A DNA stretch of 64,000 bases from Leptasterias polaris (taxonomy: Eukaryota > Echinodermata > Asteroidea > Forcipulatida > Asteriidae). Both the position numbers and the translations under genes were made by a program. The notes below the pieces were generated by a model. It made no database searches. It saw only the letters and a program-made list of their open reading frames with translations, and was not told the origin of the DNA. The stretch is taken from the NCBI GenBank assembly GCA_037783415.1, contig JAZGTN010000022.1, positions 6,608,001 through 6,672,000 of the forward strand, read 5' to 3'. This document shows, piece by piece, positions 1-9,300 of the stretch. The stretch's first letter is position 1. The number at the start of each line of letters is the position of its first letter.

Positions 1-2155
1 TGGTTAATTGCACTTGTAAATGCAAAAAGTTGTGGTATTTTAGGCATTTCTGCAAGGTACAAAAATATGTCATACTGTCGGGGCCATAAAAAAAAATTTC
101 CCCCACCGAAAAAGTTTCATCAAACACTTTTTCAATTCACAATTCACGATGATCAAATCATGTGACTGAACATTCTGCTGAGCATTCTGGGGGAAAAAAT
201 ACAGAGGCTTAAAGAAGCCACGTGCCTATAAATATCATTTTCTAATAGTCTGGATAATTTTTTTTTGTAACACTCTATCATTTTTGTTATTAATATTAAA
301 ATTTAAACATCAGCTTTGTGATTCGATTATCACTGTTTATTTATATGCTTTATTATAAATGTTAAGAAACATAAAAAGACACAAAACTAAATAAAAATAA
401 GATTTGAAAGCCAAGAATTATTTACATTATTTTTTTTTTATTTTTTTTTTTTAGTTTTTGAAAAATACCATGGTTATTTTTAAAACTAAATAAAAAATAT
501 GTTGAATAAAATGAAGAAAACTGCTGGCTATAGAGTCATACACTAAGTCTCACAGAACACTTGTAGTCACTGCAGATGTTTCTTCCACGTATGGCTTCAC
601 CCGGACACCATACTTTCTTGTTTGCATCGAAAACAGGTCAAACTCAAAACAAATGGGACGCTATTGAAGTCATCGAAGATCGGTGCGTGGTGTGAAAGTT
701 TCAATGTCCATCACGTTTTAATATATGTTTGCATATTTCTTATAAACAAAGGAAGGTAATTAGGGCATCAGTTGATTATGGAATATTTTTATTTATTTTT
801 TCAATTCAAAGAAAAAGGCATACTACATCGAAAACCGGACAGGGGAGGATACATGTAAAAAATAAAAAGTTTATGGATTTTCTGTCATTGGTTTTAATTT
901 ATTTTCACAGATTTATTAAATTATCATGAAAACACTATGTGCACAGTCATTGGTCATTGTTGTCTGTTTTATCTATTCCTACCTCCATGGTTCAATCAAA
1001 GTCAAACTCCTGAACTCATCACACTCACCCTCACTCACAGTCAAAACTCCATGCTCTCTCTCTGAGTCTGAATTTTTAATTTTCCAATCACTTTACGACT
1101 TTGTCTTTACGGTCTTTCTTACCAACACAAGCTCTCCCTTCTTTTTTAACACAGCCGACAGGTTTCCATTTCCAGTTCCAGCCATTGTAGTTTAAATGGA
1201 AGCTTTATTTGAAATCGCAAAGCTTTTAAACCTTCCCAGCAACTTTTCCGAGGATAAACACCTCTTTTTACAGTCCTACCACTGACCTGCACCAGCCACA
1301 TAGTACACATAGTACGCAAAGGGTTCCGCCTACAGGCTAGCTGGCATGGCAATGTTTACATGCTCATAAGTCTGGTTACCTTGAAAATAACACACGAATT
1401 ACTAGATACACACGCTTGGGGACTATACCACATATTTAGCCGCAAATTAGTCTTGGCCCAAGACGTCAGTGATCGATAGTTGATAGTAGTCTGCGCTCTG
1501 TTGTAAATCGTTATTGCGCGCCCTCTTACGGCAAAGACAGGCACAGTACAATTTCATGAAGTTTCAATGAACGAGGTCACTTAGGAGCTTTTAGTTTTAT
1601 TCTTTATAACTTTTTACATTTTGATAAAAAAGGCATTGCAACTTTGAACCGAAACTGACAATTTTCGTCGCCACGAACTAACACCAAGGTTCATCGTTGG
1701 GCCAGCTTTAACATTGTCCAATTTTGTTTGTATGTTTTACTGGATAATTTATTACTATCTTCAGAATAAACTAAATGGGGACCAATTAAATGCAACAAGG
1801 GTATTTTTGCTTTCATTACTTCTGATTCCATTCAACTCTGATGAACAATAATAAGCCAAAATTTTCACAAGTTGTTATTTTGTGTACATGTTGGGATACA
1901 CCAAGTGAGGATACTGGTCTTTGACAATTACCAAAAGTATACACTGCCTTAAAGCACCTGGTTTTTTTGGAGAGTTTTTGGACTTTTTGTCAGATATGCC
2001 GTACTCAATAAAGAAGATTATTCAGTTATCTTACATGCAAGGTAAAATAGAGATGCATAAAACTATATAAAAGCACAATAAAAAGTTTCAGTTTCATTGA
2101 AATTTTGATTGGTTAATATGATATTTAAATTTTGAGTGTTGTGATTGCGTTGCAG
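1..2155 (+). other. Partial last intron of the SORD-like gene
   Basis: The stretch upstream of the recognised terminal exon ends in TTGCAG at the splice acceptor, so it is read as the 3' part of the last intron. I see no coding exon in it. Short ORFs here match no family and have no splice signals. It carries poly-T/A tracts near 430-455 and the right end of a TTAA MITE near 1845-1952. The rest looks like unique AT-rich intron. Intron assignment is inference from the downstream exon. Confidence 0.6.
1845..1952 (+). mobile_element. Right-end fragment of a TTAA MITE (type D)
   Basis: This matches the right third of the full copy at 9873-10238: the AAAATTTTCACA block, GGGATACACCAAGTGAGG, then GGTCTTTGACAATTACC and a terminal TATACACTGCCTTAA. 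TTAA lies at 1949-1952. The left part of the element is missing or too diverged to see. It is non-coding. Confidence 0.7.
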
Positions 2156-2312
2156 CTATCCTCTCGCCCTTGAGATGATTGCGTCTGGTAAGGTGGATGC
2201 CAAACCACTCATTACTCATCACTTCCCTCTGGAGAAGACGCTGGATGCCTTTGAGACATCGAGAACAGGAGCAGGAGGAGCCATCAAGGTCATGATACAC
2301 TGTGATCAGTAA
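2156..2312 (+). CDS. SORD: Terminal exon of a sorbitol dehydrogenase-like gene
   Basis: Sorbitol (L-iditol) 2-dehydrogenase is a zinc-dependent, NAD-using medium-chain dehydrogenase of the cytosol that oxidises sorbitol to fructose in the polyol pathway. The exon starts after a clean acceptor (GCGTTGCAG) in phase 2: the base C completes the preceding codon, then TAT CCT CTC. It encodes 51 complete codons plus TAA at 2310-2312. Diagnostic stretches are ALEMIASGKVDAKPLITHHF and PLEKTLDAFETSRTG. They align with the end of animal SORD, where PLVTHRFPLEKALEAFET is typical, followed by a short IKVMI tail. Catalytic zinc ligands and the Rossmann fold lie in earlier exons outside the window. The last codons (HCDQ and stop) fall inside a tandem repeat that continues through the 3' UTR. 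Family assignment is strong from the motif; enzyme activity cannot be judged from one exon. Confidence 0.9.
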
Positions 2313-2690
2313 GATGAGGGGTTACTATGGCAACATGAAGAAGACTGGCAGATAATCACATTGATGACTTTATTAAGATACGTGAGATGAGGCAGAAATA
2401 GAAACTTTGATCATTAAGACGTAGGTTGCTATGGCAACTCAAAGAGAGCTGTGTGGATAACCATGATTACATAATGATGGATGAGATTAGGGAAGGAGAC
2501 AAAGTTTTAGTTCAGTAAGATGAGGGGTTACTATGGCAACACAAAGAGGACCAGGTGGGAAATCACATTGATGACAACATTGAGATTTGTTAGATGCAGC
2601 GGAAAAGGGTGACTTTGATCAGATGAGAGGTTGCTATTGTGAATAAGCTTGATTCTTGTGACAAAGCAATTGGAGATGAGATTCTTTTGT
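2302..2690 (+). repeat. ~103-bp tandem repeat forming the SORD-like 3' UTR
   Basis: Four imperfect units start with a TGATCAGTAAGATGAGG-like block. The first block contains the last codons and the stop. Each unit carries an inverted motif of the form GTTRCTATGGCAAC, at 2321-2334, 2425-2438, 2527-2540 and, degraded, 2630-2643. Spacing is 104, 102 and 103 bp. The inner parts (ATCACATTGATGAC) also recur. The array is therefore a diverged tandem repeat making up most of the 3' UTR. Confidence 0.85.
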
Positions 2691-2760
2691 ATTTAGGGCA
2701 ACAGAAAAAAAGATCGATGTGGCTAATTTGAAACAGTTTAAATATTTTGTTTTCATTGCC

Positions 2761-2766
2761 AATAAA
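2761..2766 (+). promoter_or_regulatory. Poly(A) signal AATAAA of the SORD-like gene
   Basis: First AATAAA downstream of the stop codon, about 450 bases after it and just past the tandem-repeat 3' UTR. Cleavage would be expected near 2780-2790. No other canonical hexamer lies between the stop and this site. Confidence 0.7.
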
Positions 2767-2789
2767 GTATTATGTAACATATAAACTTC

Positions 2790-3259
2790 ATAGATGCTAG
2801 GTCAGATTTTTTGCCGATTTCTGACCTGAAAATTTATGTTTAAATTTTAAATAACTATTTGTATAAAATCAAGAAAGTTATAAGCTTTCATTTAAGGTAT
2901 TGCAAACACAACAATCTGCCATTGATAAGTTGTAGTTATTTAAAAACTAATAATGAATGATTGTTGGGATCCTGACATTATCTCACCTCCATCAGCCATG
3001 TACAAACAATTTCGCATGTCACATGTATTTTACCTTTTGTGCATTGTCCATGGCATGTGCCAAAGATTGTGTGTGTTTTTGTTTTGAAACAGCCTCATCT
3101 TTCAAAATTTGTTCAGAGAAAAAAAATTGTAATCACAAAATATAAAAAATTTACCATGCAACTAATAATATGTGATCTGCTATGTAAATTTGTGTATTTT
3201 TTTGTTTATAGTTTTTGAAAATCTTAATAAATAAGTTTAAAGGAATCAAATGTTCAAAT
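2790..3259. other. Intergenic, no gene seen
   Basis: AT-rich sequence after the SORD-like poly(A) signal. The small ORF at 2957-3145 shows no family resemblance or splice context. I see no clear repeat boundaries. Confidence 0.5.
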
Positions 3260-3274
3260 CTCTGAGTCATTTTG

Positions 3275-3470
3275 TCATGCATGATATTCTTCCTACTTTA
3301 GTCTGATTTCCGATGTTTTGCCCTTAGAAAAACCAGCAAAATTGTTATTAAATAGCATGAAAAGTCCTTTAAAGCTTATACCATAACGACATGTAGGTAG
3401 GTCAGCCCTCATGTACTCAATACAATGTTCCTTTTCCCCCCCGAGGGCCGAATATCATGCCTTTTTGTGT
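3275..3470 (+). repeat. Dispersed repeat (AAATCAGCAAAGTTGTTATTA type)
   Basis: The block from GATATTCTTCCTACTTTAG to CCGAATATCATG recurs at about 21000-21178 and, in part, at 56168-56240. Shared landmarks are CAGTCTGATTTC, a CCTCAGAAAAATCAGC core, TGTTATTAAATA, a CATGTAGGTCAGCC block and TCCCCCC-AAGGCC. No terminal inverted repeat is evident and it is non-coding, so its class is unknown. Confidence 0.6.
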
Positions 3471-4106
3471 CCAACTGAATGATAATTGTGAGGAAGGGGT
3501 AGCATGAATTTGGTTTTTGGAAGTTCACTCTGCCTTAACCAGGTGGAAGTATAAATTATCCCAAGGTGCTTTCTGTATGTTTTTGTTTGATCAACGTAAT
3601 GCAGGAATCTCCTTATGATGAAGCTCTATAAACTGACTTTGTATTCACTTGCAATTTAGTTTTATGTCAACACAGTTTTCTCCAAAACATGCTTGTAAGG
3701 AGAATGTTGTTATGTTTGAAAGCTATAGAGCCCTAATTGATATCTAAACAAAACATAGCCGCATTTATGTATTTCAAACATAGGACTGCCATAAAAATGT
3801 GAAGCAATTTTATTGATTTATGGCTACTAGTTTAATTCATGCGAACAAAAACAAAATGTGCCACCGTGTTAAGTGGCAAGATCCAACCAACAGGTGGCGC
3901 TGTTCAACAGGCGCTAACTTTTCCGGGTTGTTTCTTGTAATCGTCTGCTGGATGGCATGGTGTGTATGTGTCCTGTCGTCCGTCACGCGTCACGCGTCAT
4001 GCATGCTATGCCTTCGAAGCTTCACAAAACCAGCCGAGGGAAATCAGAGAGTTCCTCCTTCAAACGGAAGTTGTCAGCAACAACAGAGAGGAAATGGTAG
4101 TGTAAC
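3471..4106. other. Intergenic stretch, GC-richer at its right end
   Basis: The left half is AT-rich and featureless. From about 3860 composition rises, with several CG dinucleotides (CACGCGTCACGCGTCATG near 3983-4000) and a CTCF-like motif. It could be upstream regulatory sequence for a start site near 4260. No coding family is recognised. Confidence 0.4.
3887..3902 (+). promoter_or_regulatory. Candidate CTCF binding site
   Basis: CCAACAGGTGGCGCTG fits the animal CTCF core (CCASYAGRKGGCRS) with one mismatch, at the fourth base. It lies about 345 bp upstream of a TATA box. A single motif match has little weight alone. Confidence 0.35.
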
Positions 4107-4523
4107 TGTGTTATGAGGATGTTATTTTATTATCTGCATAGTAATTTGTGGCTTCGGACTGACTAAAATTTGGGCAGCGGTTGGCAGTCAACAACTGACC
4201 GTGTTTTGCCAACTTGGCTGGGCGGAGCCTCTATATAGTGAAAGTGTGCACGAGAAACGTACTGCCAGTGTTTTGTTACGGTGTTCACAGTGTGTTTGTT
4301 GTGACCATCTCTCTCGCAAACCATCCGTGGAAGAAGTTTGTTCGTGTGGTGCTTAGAGGGACAATAAATCCGTTTGTTTTCCTCGTTGACTTTGTGCTTT
4401 TTGGTTACTCTTCGCCTTTGCATTCCGTTGCCAGAGTGAGAGTGATTTTATTCGGCCTGGTTTATGCCGGGGAAGACGCTTATTACGAGGGTCGAACGTG
4501 GAGACAACGTAACAAAAGTAAGT
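4107..4523 (+). promoter_or_regulatory. TATA-box promoter with a possible first exon, or a solo LTR
   Basis: TATATAG at 4232-4238 sits in GC-richer DNA. The first ATG downstream (4464) opens MPGKTLITRVERGDNVTK, and its 18th codon is followed directly by a consensus donor GTAAGT at 4518-4523. That favours a TATA promoter with a short phase-0 first coding exon (4464-4517). The alternative is a solo LTR: 4107-4508 begins TG, contains TATA and an AATAAA at 4363-4368 in the right order and spacing, and is flanked by GTAAC at 4102-4106 and 4509-4513. Its right end AAC is not a canonical CA. I do not recognise the peptide and cannot decide between the two. Confidence 0.35.
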
Positions 4524-5165
4524 TTGGGTTTTGCTATTGTCAGATTGTTAAGTTATTCTGCTCTGTGTTTTCTTGTGTACTGATCTGATTTACAGAAATT
4601 GTAAAGGAAAGTGCCCATCTAACGTTCCTTTCTAATTCTATACTACAGTTTTACTGCTTCTACTTCTAGCTAGTCAGTGCTTATATTGAAGTAGTTGGAC
4701 TAAAATTAATATCCTGAACTGGCAGCTAGGGAAATTACAGTATAACAGTTTTAAAAGAAAAAGTCCATCAGCTGGCCGTGTCCTTGGACTTGATGCCTCT
4801 TCAAAATTCCACAGACCATGGAGGTAGGAATAGACAGACTGCTGACTCTCTTTGGAATGTTTGTACAACTAAAATGTTTTGTACATGTACCACTTATGGA
4901 AAGTAGCCTTGGCAAGTTAATTAGTAATTACTGGTATTGGTAATGTAAATTCAAGGAACAATTGCAAAATACCTCACATTGAATGAGGCCCCATGTGAAG
5001 GTATAGTGATCAAGCAGCAGATACCGACAGCAGCATGACCAGAGTATTCTGTATTCTTGCATAACGCGAAACGCTACAGGGAGACTGAGGTCACGCGCAT
5101 GTTTATACGCACAAAGAACACCTATCGTCCAATGATATGCCTCCTTTGGTCTCAGTGAGGGTGCT
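4524..5165. other. No gene seen
   Basis: Would be intron if the exon ending at 4517 is real. A block near 5055-5165 (CCAATGATATGCCTCC, TCTCAGTGAGG) resembles 26625-26680, so part of this stretch is repeat-derived. It ends at the target site of the hAT-like element starting at 5172. Confidence 0.45.
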
Positions 5166-5639
5166 TTTTGGCAGGGTTGTCCAGAAGCGCCGGCTGCCGG
5201 CGATTTCCCCGGCTACTTGGTCCTTTGCTGCCGGCTACTTTTTAAATTTTTTAATTTTTTAAATTTGTTTTCTCCCCATTTTTGTCCCCCAGTTTCCCCC
5301 CCCTCCAATTTTCCCCGAGCTAAAGTACTGTCAATGACTGAAAAAAACCAACAAAAAAAACCCTTTCTACCATACAATTCAATTTCCATTCCAGTTGAGC
5401 AGTGAGCATGTATTAAAAAAAGCAAAAGCATTCCAAGGATATTATGTTTTTTAATGGGAAGTGGGAACAATTTTCATGTGTCCAGCAACCTATGGGGCGC
5501 CGTTTGTCAATTAATTGTTTAGCGTATTTTTGACGTGTTTTTACCATGGTTTGTAATAATTAGATGTAAACCATAGAAAGTGCTGTCAATTTATTTTGTG
5601 GTTTACATACCATAAATTTACAATCAAAGCTTATAAATT

Positions 5640-6525
5640 ATGGTTTATAAACCATGAAAATTGAATCATCATAAAACATGGTTTATAAACCATGGTTTAT
5701 AAACCATGAAAATTGAAGCGTCATAAAACATGGTTTATAAACCATGAAAATTTAAGCACCTTCAAAACATGGTTTATAAACCATAAAAATTTAAGCATAA
5801 TAAAACATGGTTTACAAATCATGGTTTATAAACCATGAAAATTTAAGCATCTTCAAAACATGGTTTATAAACCATGAAAATTTAAGCACCTTCAAAACAT
5901 GGTTTATAAACCATAAAAATTTAAGCATCAAACATGGTTTACAAATCATGGTTTATAAACCATGAAAATTTAAGCATCTTCAAAACATGGTTTATAAACC
6001 ATAAAAATGTAAACATGGTTTACAAATCATGATTCATGGTTTATAAACCATGAAAATTTAGGCATCCTCAAAACATGGTTTATAAATCATGGTTTATAAA
6101 CCATGAAAATCGTGTGTTCACAAATCATGGTTTATAAACCATAAAAACGTGTGTCACAAATCATGGTTTATAAACCATAAAAATCGTGTGTCACAAAGTC
6201 ATGGTTTATAAACCATGAAAATCGTGTGTCACAAATCATGGTTTATAAACCATAAAAATCGTGTGTCACAAATCATGGTTTATAAACCATAAAAATCGTG
6301 TGTCACAAATCATGGTTTATAAACCATGAAAATCGTGTGTTCACAAATCATGGTTTATAAACCATAAAAATCGTGTGTCACAAATCATGGTTTATAAACC
6401 ATGAAAATCGTGTGTTCACAAATCATGGTTTATAAACCATAGAAAAACGTGTGTCACAAATCATGGTTTATAAACCATAAAAAACGTGTGTCACAAATCA
6501 TGGTTTATAAACCATAAAAAACCGT
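5640..6525 (+). repeat. Palindromic ~37-bp tandem array, left foldback arm
   Basis: Each unit holds the perfect 18-bp palindrome CATGGTTTATAAACCATG, or a version ending in ATAAAAA, followed by a linker. Two linker types occupy separate blocks: AAATTTAAGCATCTTCAAAA on the outer side and AAATCGTGTGTCACAAAT on the inner side. Every unit can form a hairpin and contains a TTTATAAA core. It is not a CRISPR array because the linkers are themselves repeated. Confidence 0.9.
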
Positions 6526-6533
6526 GTCCTAAT

Positions 6534-6660
6534 TAACGGCTACAGCTACGGCTACGGCTAGATTTCCGCGTCATCATGCGTTGAAGTATAGGACATCCTT
6601 AGCAACATCCTTAGCAACAGCCGTAGCTGTAGCTGTAGCCGCCAATTCGGATACGGCTCA
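6534..6660. mobile_element. Small GCTACA/GCTACG MITE captured in the left arm
   Basis: The ends are runs of the hexamer GGCTAC (GGCTACAGCTACGGCTACGG) and the inverse CCGTAGCTGTAGCTGTAGCC. The core reads GATTTCCGCGTCATCATGCG and CCTTAGCAACATCC. Related copies lie at 8237-8365, 14884-15003 and 47445-47538, the last two outside the foldback element, so this is an independent family trapped in the arm. Confidence 0.75.
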
Positions 6661-6704
6661 CATCGTCTCATTGAAACCTCCTTCCCAATTCTGATCGGTT
6701 CCCC

Positions 6705-6953
6705 ATGCGAGCTAGCAATGATGTAATGCACCGCGTGCCATGCGGCATGCCGGCAGAGGCTCGAGGAAACCACTCTAATCTCAAACGTGCACTGTTTAAA
6801 CACTGGCACTTAATAAATGACAGTGATCTCCTTAACAAACTCTTCCCTGTACCACCTCTGTTGGCCTACAAAAGACAAAAGAACATAAAAGACCAAATAA
6901 TTCGGGCTAGATTGCAAGATTCAACCGAAGAAAACATACTCAAAGAAATGGAC
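6705..6953 (+). pseudogene. Captured retroelement-like protein fragment, left arm
   Basis: An open frame of 83 codons includes LKRALFKHWHLINDSDLL and FPVPPLLAYKRQKNIKDQII followed by RARL. The F-P-x-P-P-L-x-x-Y-K/R-R-x-x-N-x-x-D-x-x-x-R-A/S-x-L pattern resembles the segment after the reverse transcriptase core in Penelope-like and related retroelements. After the stop the same reading sense continues (QNLQILVELLQEQQFG, then LDPDEITFNYGVPYVP) up to the 21-bp array. No RT catalytic motif or GIY-YIG domain is present, so it is a fragment. Family assignment is tentative. A near-identical copy is on the minus strand at 7943-8374. Confidence 0.45.
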
Positions 6954-7078
6954 TAACAGAACTTGCAAATCCTGGTTGAATTACTCCAAGAACAACAGTT
7001 TGGTAATAAATTAAAGAAACAACAGGGTTTGGATCCAGACGAGATTACGTTTAACTATGGTGTTCCATATGTGCCACT

Positions 7079-7315
7079 CCTTTCCGTCGCCTTTTCAATT
7101 TTGTCCGTCGCCTTTTCAATTTTGTCCGTCGCCTTTTCAATTTTGTCCGTCGCCTTTTCAATTTTGTCCGTCGCCTTTTCAATTTTGTCCGTCGCCTTTT
7201 CAATTTTGTCCGTCGCCTTTTCAATTTTGTCCGTCGCCTTTTCAATTTTCTTCCGTCGCCTTTTCAATTTTGTCCGTCGCCTTTTCAATTTTGTCCGGTG
7301 GCCTTTTCAATTTTT
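7079..7315 (+). repeat. 21-bp tandem array, left arm
   Basis: About eleven units of GTCCGTCGCCTTTTCAATTTT. Because 21 is a multiple of three, every frame stays open and translates as heptads (SVAFSIL on plus; KLKRRRT or DKIEKAT on minus). The first units are near-identical; the last three vary (CTTCCGTCGCC, CCGGTGGCC). The mirror copy is 7596-7815. Confidence 0.9.
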
Positions 7316-7595
7316 CAGACGCATTTTTTTTCTGAAACGGCCACGTGACTGTCACATGATGACCATGTGATGATTTGTTGGCAAAGAAAAATGATTGGAT
7401 ACCTCAACCATACTGTCTATGTACAGGCTTTGCTTAGTAAATCAAGAATGAAACTGAAAAAGGATATTATCGTAGTTATCTGGTCTCGCGACTGGATGAA
7501 GCAACATATACATTTTGGCAACTGCGGTATGCCTCCCAAAGGTCGAATTTCCTTCGGAGTCATGTGATAGTCACCTGGTAGTCACGTGGACCCAC
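7316..7595. other. Foldback loop between the arms
   Basis: This non-repeated spacer joins the arms. Its edges hold inverted CACGTGACTGTCACATGATG and CATGTGATAGTCACCTGGTA blocks rich in E-box-like CACGTG and CATGTG. The middle (about 7370-7560) has an ORF fragment on plus (YLNHTVYVQALLSKSRMK, then DIIVVIWSRDWMKQHIHFG) that I cannot assign. No transposase motif is seen. Confidence 0.5.
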
Positions 7596-7815
7596 GAATG
7601 GAAAAATTGAAAAGGCGACGGACAAAATTGAAAAGGCGACGGACAAAATTGAAAAGGCGACGGACAAAATTGAAAAGGCGACGGACAAAATTGAAAAGGC
7701 GACGGACAAAATTGAAAAGGCGACGGACAAAATTGAAAAGGCGACGGACAAAATTGAAAAGGCGACGGAAGAAAATTGAAAAGGCGACGGACGAAAATTG
7801 AAAAGGCGACGGAAA
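7596..7815 (-). repeat. 21-bp tandem array, right arm
   Basis: Reverse complement of the left-arm array: about ten units reading GACAAAATTGAAAAGGCGACG on plus. It ends at the ATGGAACACCATAG border, as on the left. Confidence 0.9.
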
Positions 7816-7942
7816 GGAGTGGCACATATGGAACACCATAGTTAAACGTAATCTCGTCTGGATCCAAACCCTGTTGTTTCTTTAATTTATTGTACCAAAC
7901 TGTTGTTCTTGGAGTAATTCAACCAGGATTTTGCAAGTTCTG

Positions 7943-8374
7943 TTAGTCCATTTCTTTGAGTATGTTTTCTTCGGTTGAATCTTGCAATCTAGCCCGAATT
8001 ATTTGGTCTTTTATGTTCTTTTGTCTTTTGTAGGCCAACAGAGGTGGTACAGGGAAGAGTTTGTTAAGGAGATCACTGTCATTTATTAAGTGCCAGTGTT
8101 TAAACAGTGCACGTTTGAGATTAGAGTGGTTTCCTCGAGCCTCTGCCGGCATGCCGCATGGCACGCGGTGCATTACATCATTGCTAGCTCGCATGGGGAA
8201 CCGATCAGAATTGGGAAGGAGGTTCAATGAGACGATGTGAGCCGTATCCGAATTGGCGGCTACAGCTACAGCTACGGCTGTTGCTAAGGATGTTGCTAAG
8301 GATGTCCTATACTTCAACGCATGATGACGCGGAAATCTAGCCGTAGCCGTAGCTGTAGCCGTTAATTCGGACAC
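7943..8374 (-). pseudogene. Captured retroelement-like protein fragment, right arm
   Basis: The same residues as 6705-6953 are encoded on the opposite strand with no amino-acid change over the shared 83 codons. Here a single-base difference leaves the frame open further upstream, giving 143 codons. The added N-terminal part (runs of TATA and AVAVA) is only the translated GCTACA MITE, not protein-like. It marks where the MITE and the coding fragment were joined. Non-functional by length. Confidence 0.45.
8237..8365. mobile_element. Small GCTACA/GCTACG MITE captured in the right arm
   Basis: Mirror copy of 6534-6660 within the right foldback arm, with the same CCTATACTTCAACGCATGATG core and hexamer-run ends. 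It was present before the arms took their inverted form, or was copied between them. Confidence 0.75.
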
Positions 8375-9300
8375 GGTTTTTTATGGTTTATAAACCATGA
8401 TTTGTGACACACGTTTTTTATGGTTTATAAACCATGATTTGTGAACACACGATTTTCATGGTTTATAAACCATGATTTGTGACACACGATTTTTATGGTT
8501 TATAAACCATGATTTGTGACACACGATTTTCATGGTTTATAAACCATGATTTTGTGACACACGATTTTTATGGTCAAACCATGATTTGTGACACACGATT
8601 TTCATGGTTTATAAACCATGATTTTGTGACACACGATTTTTATGGTTTATAAACCATGATTTGTGACACACGTTTTTTATGGTTTATAAACCATGATTTG
8701 TGAACACACGATTTTCATGGTTTATAAACCATGATTTGTGACACACGATTTTTATGGTTTATAAACCATGATTTGTGACACACGATTTTCATGGTTTATA
8801 AACCATGATTTGTGAGCACACGATTTTCATGGTTTATAAACCATGATTTTGTGACACACGATTTTTATGGTTTATAAACCATGATTTGTGACACACGTTT
8901 TTTATGGTTTATAAACCATGATTTGTGAACACACGATTTTTATGGTTTATAAACCATGATTTGTGACACACGTTTTTTATGGTTTATAAACCATGATTTG
9001 TGACACACGTTTTTTATGGTTTATAAACCATGTTTTGAAGATGCTTAAATTTTCATGGTTTATAAACCATGTTTTGAAGGTGCTTAAATTTTCATGGTTT
9101 ATAAACCATGATTTGTAAACCATGTTTTATTATGCTTAAATTGTTATGGTTTATAAACCATGTTTTGAAGGTGCTTAAATTTTCATGGTTTGTAAACCAT
9201 GTTTTATGACGCTTCAATTTTCATGGTTTATAAACCATGGTTTATAAACCATGTTTTATGATGATTCAATTTTCATGGTTTATAAACCATAATTTATAAG
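8368..9300 (-). repeat. Palindromic ~37-bp tandem array, right foldback arm
   Basis: Mirror of 5640-6525: the same palindrome and the same two linker classes in inverse order. Unit number and linker order differ somewhat, and one unit near 8575 has lost half of its palindrome. The arrays have therefore changed copy number since the arms were identical. Confidence 0.9.

Noticed and set aside
4163..4588. Overlapping ORFs of 86 and 124 codons around the TATA box
   Set aside because: The plus ORF begins upstream of the TATA box and reads through the consensus donor. The minus ORF shows no family.
6963..7370. ORFs with SVAFSIL or KLKRRRT heptads as repeat proteins
   Set aside because: They are the 21-bp DNA array read in any frame on either strand; no start context or expression evidence.
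5640..9300. Regular palindromic repeats that look like a CRISPR array
   Set aside because: The intervening sequences are themselves repeats, the whole lies in an inverted transposon, and the surrounding genome is animal.
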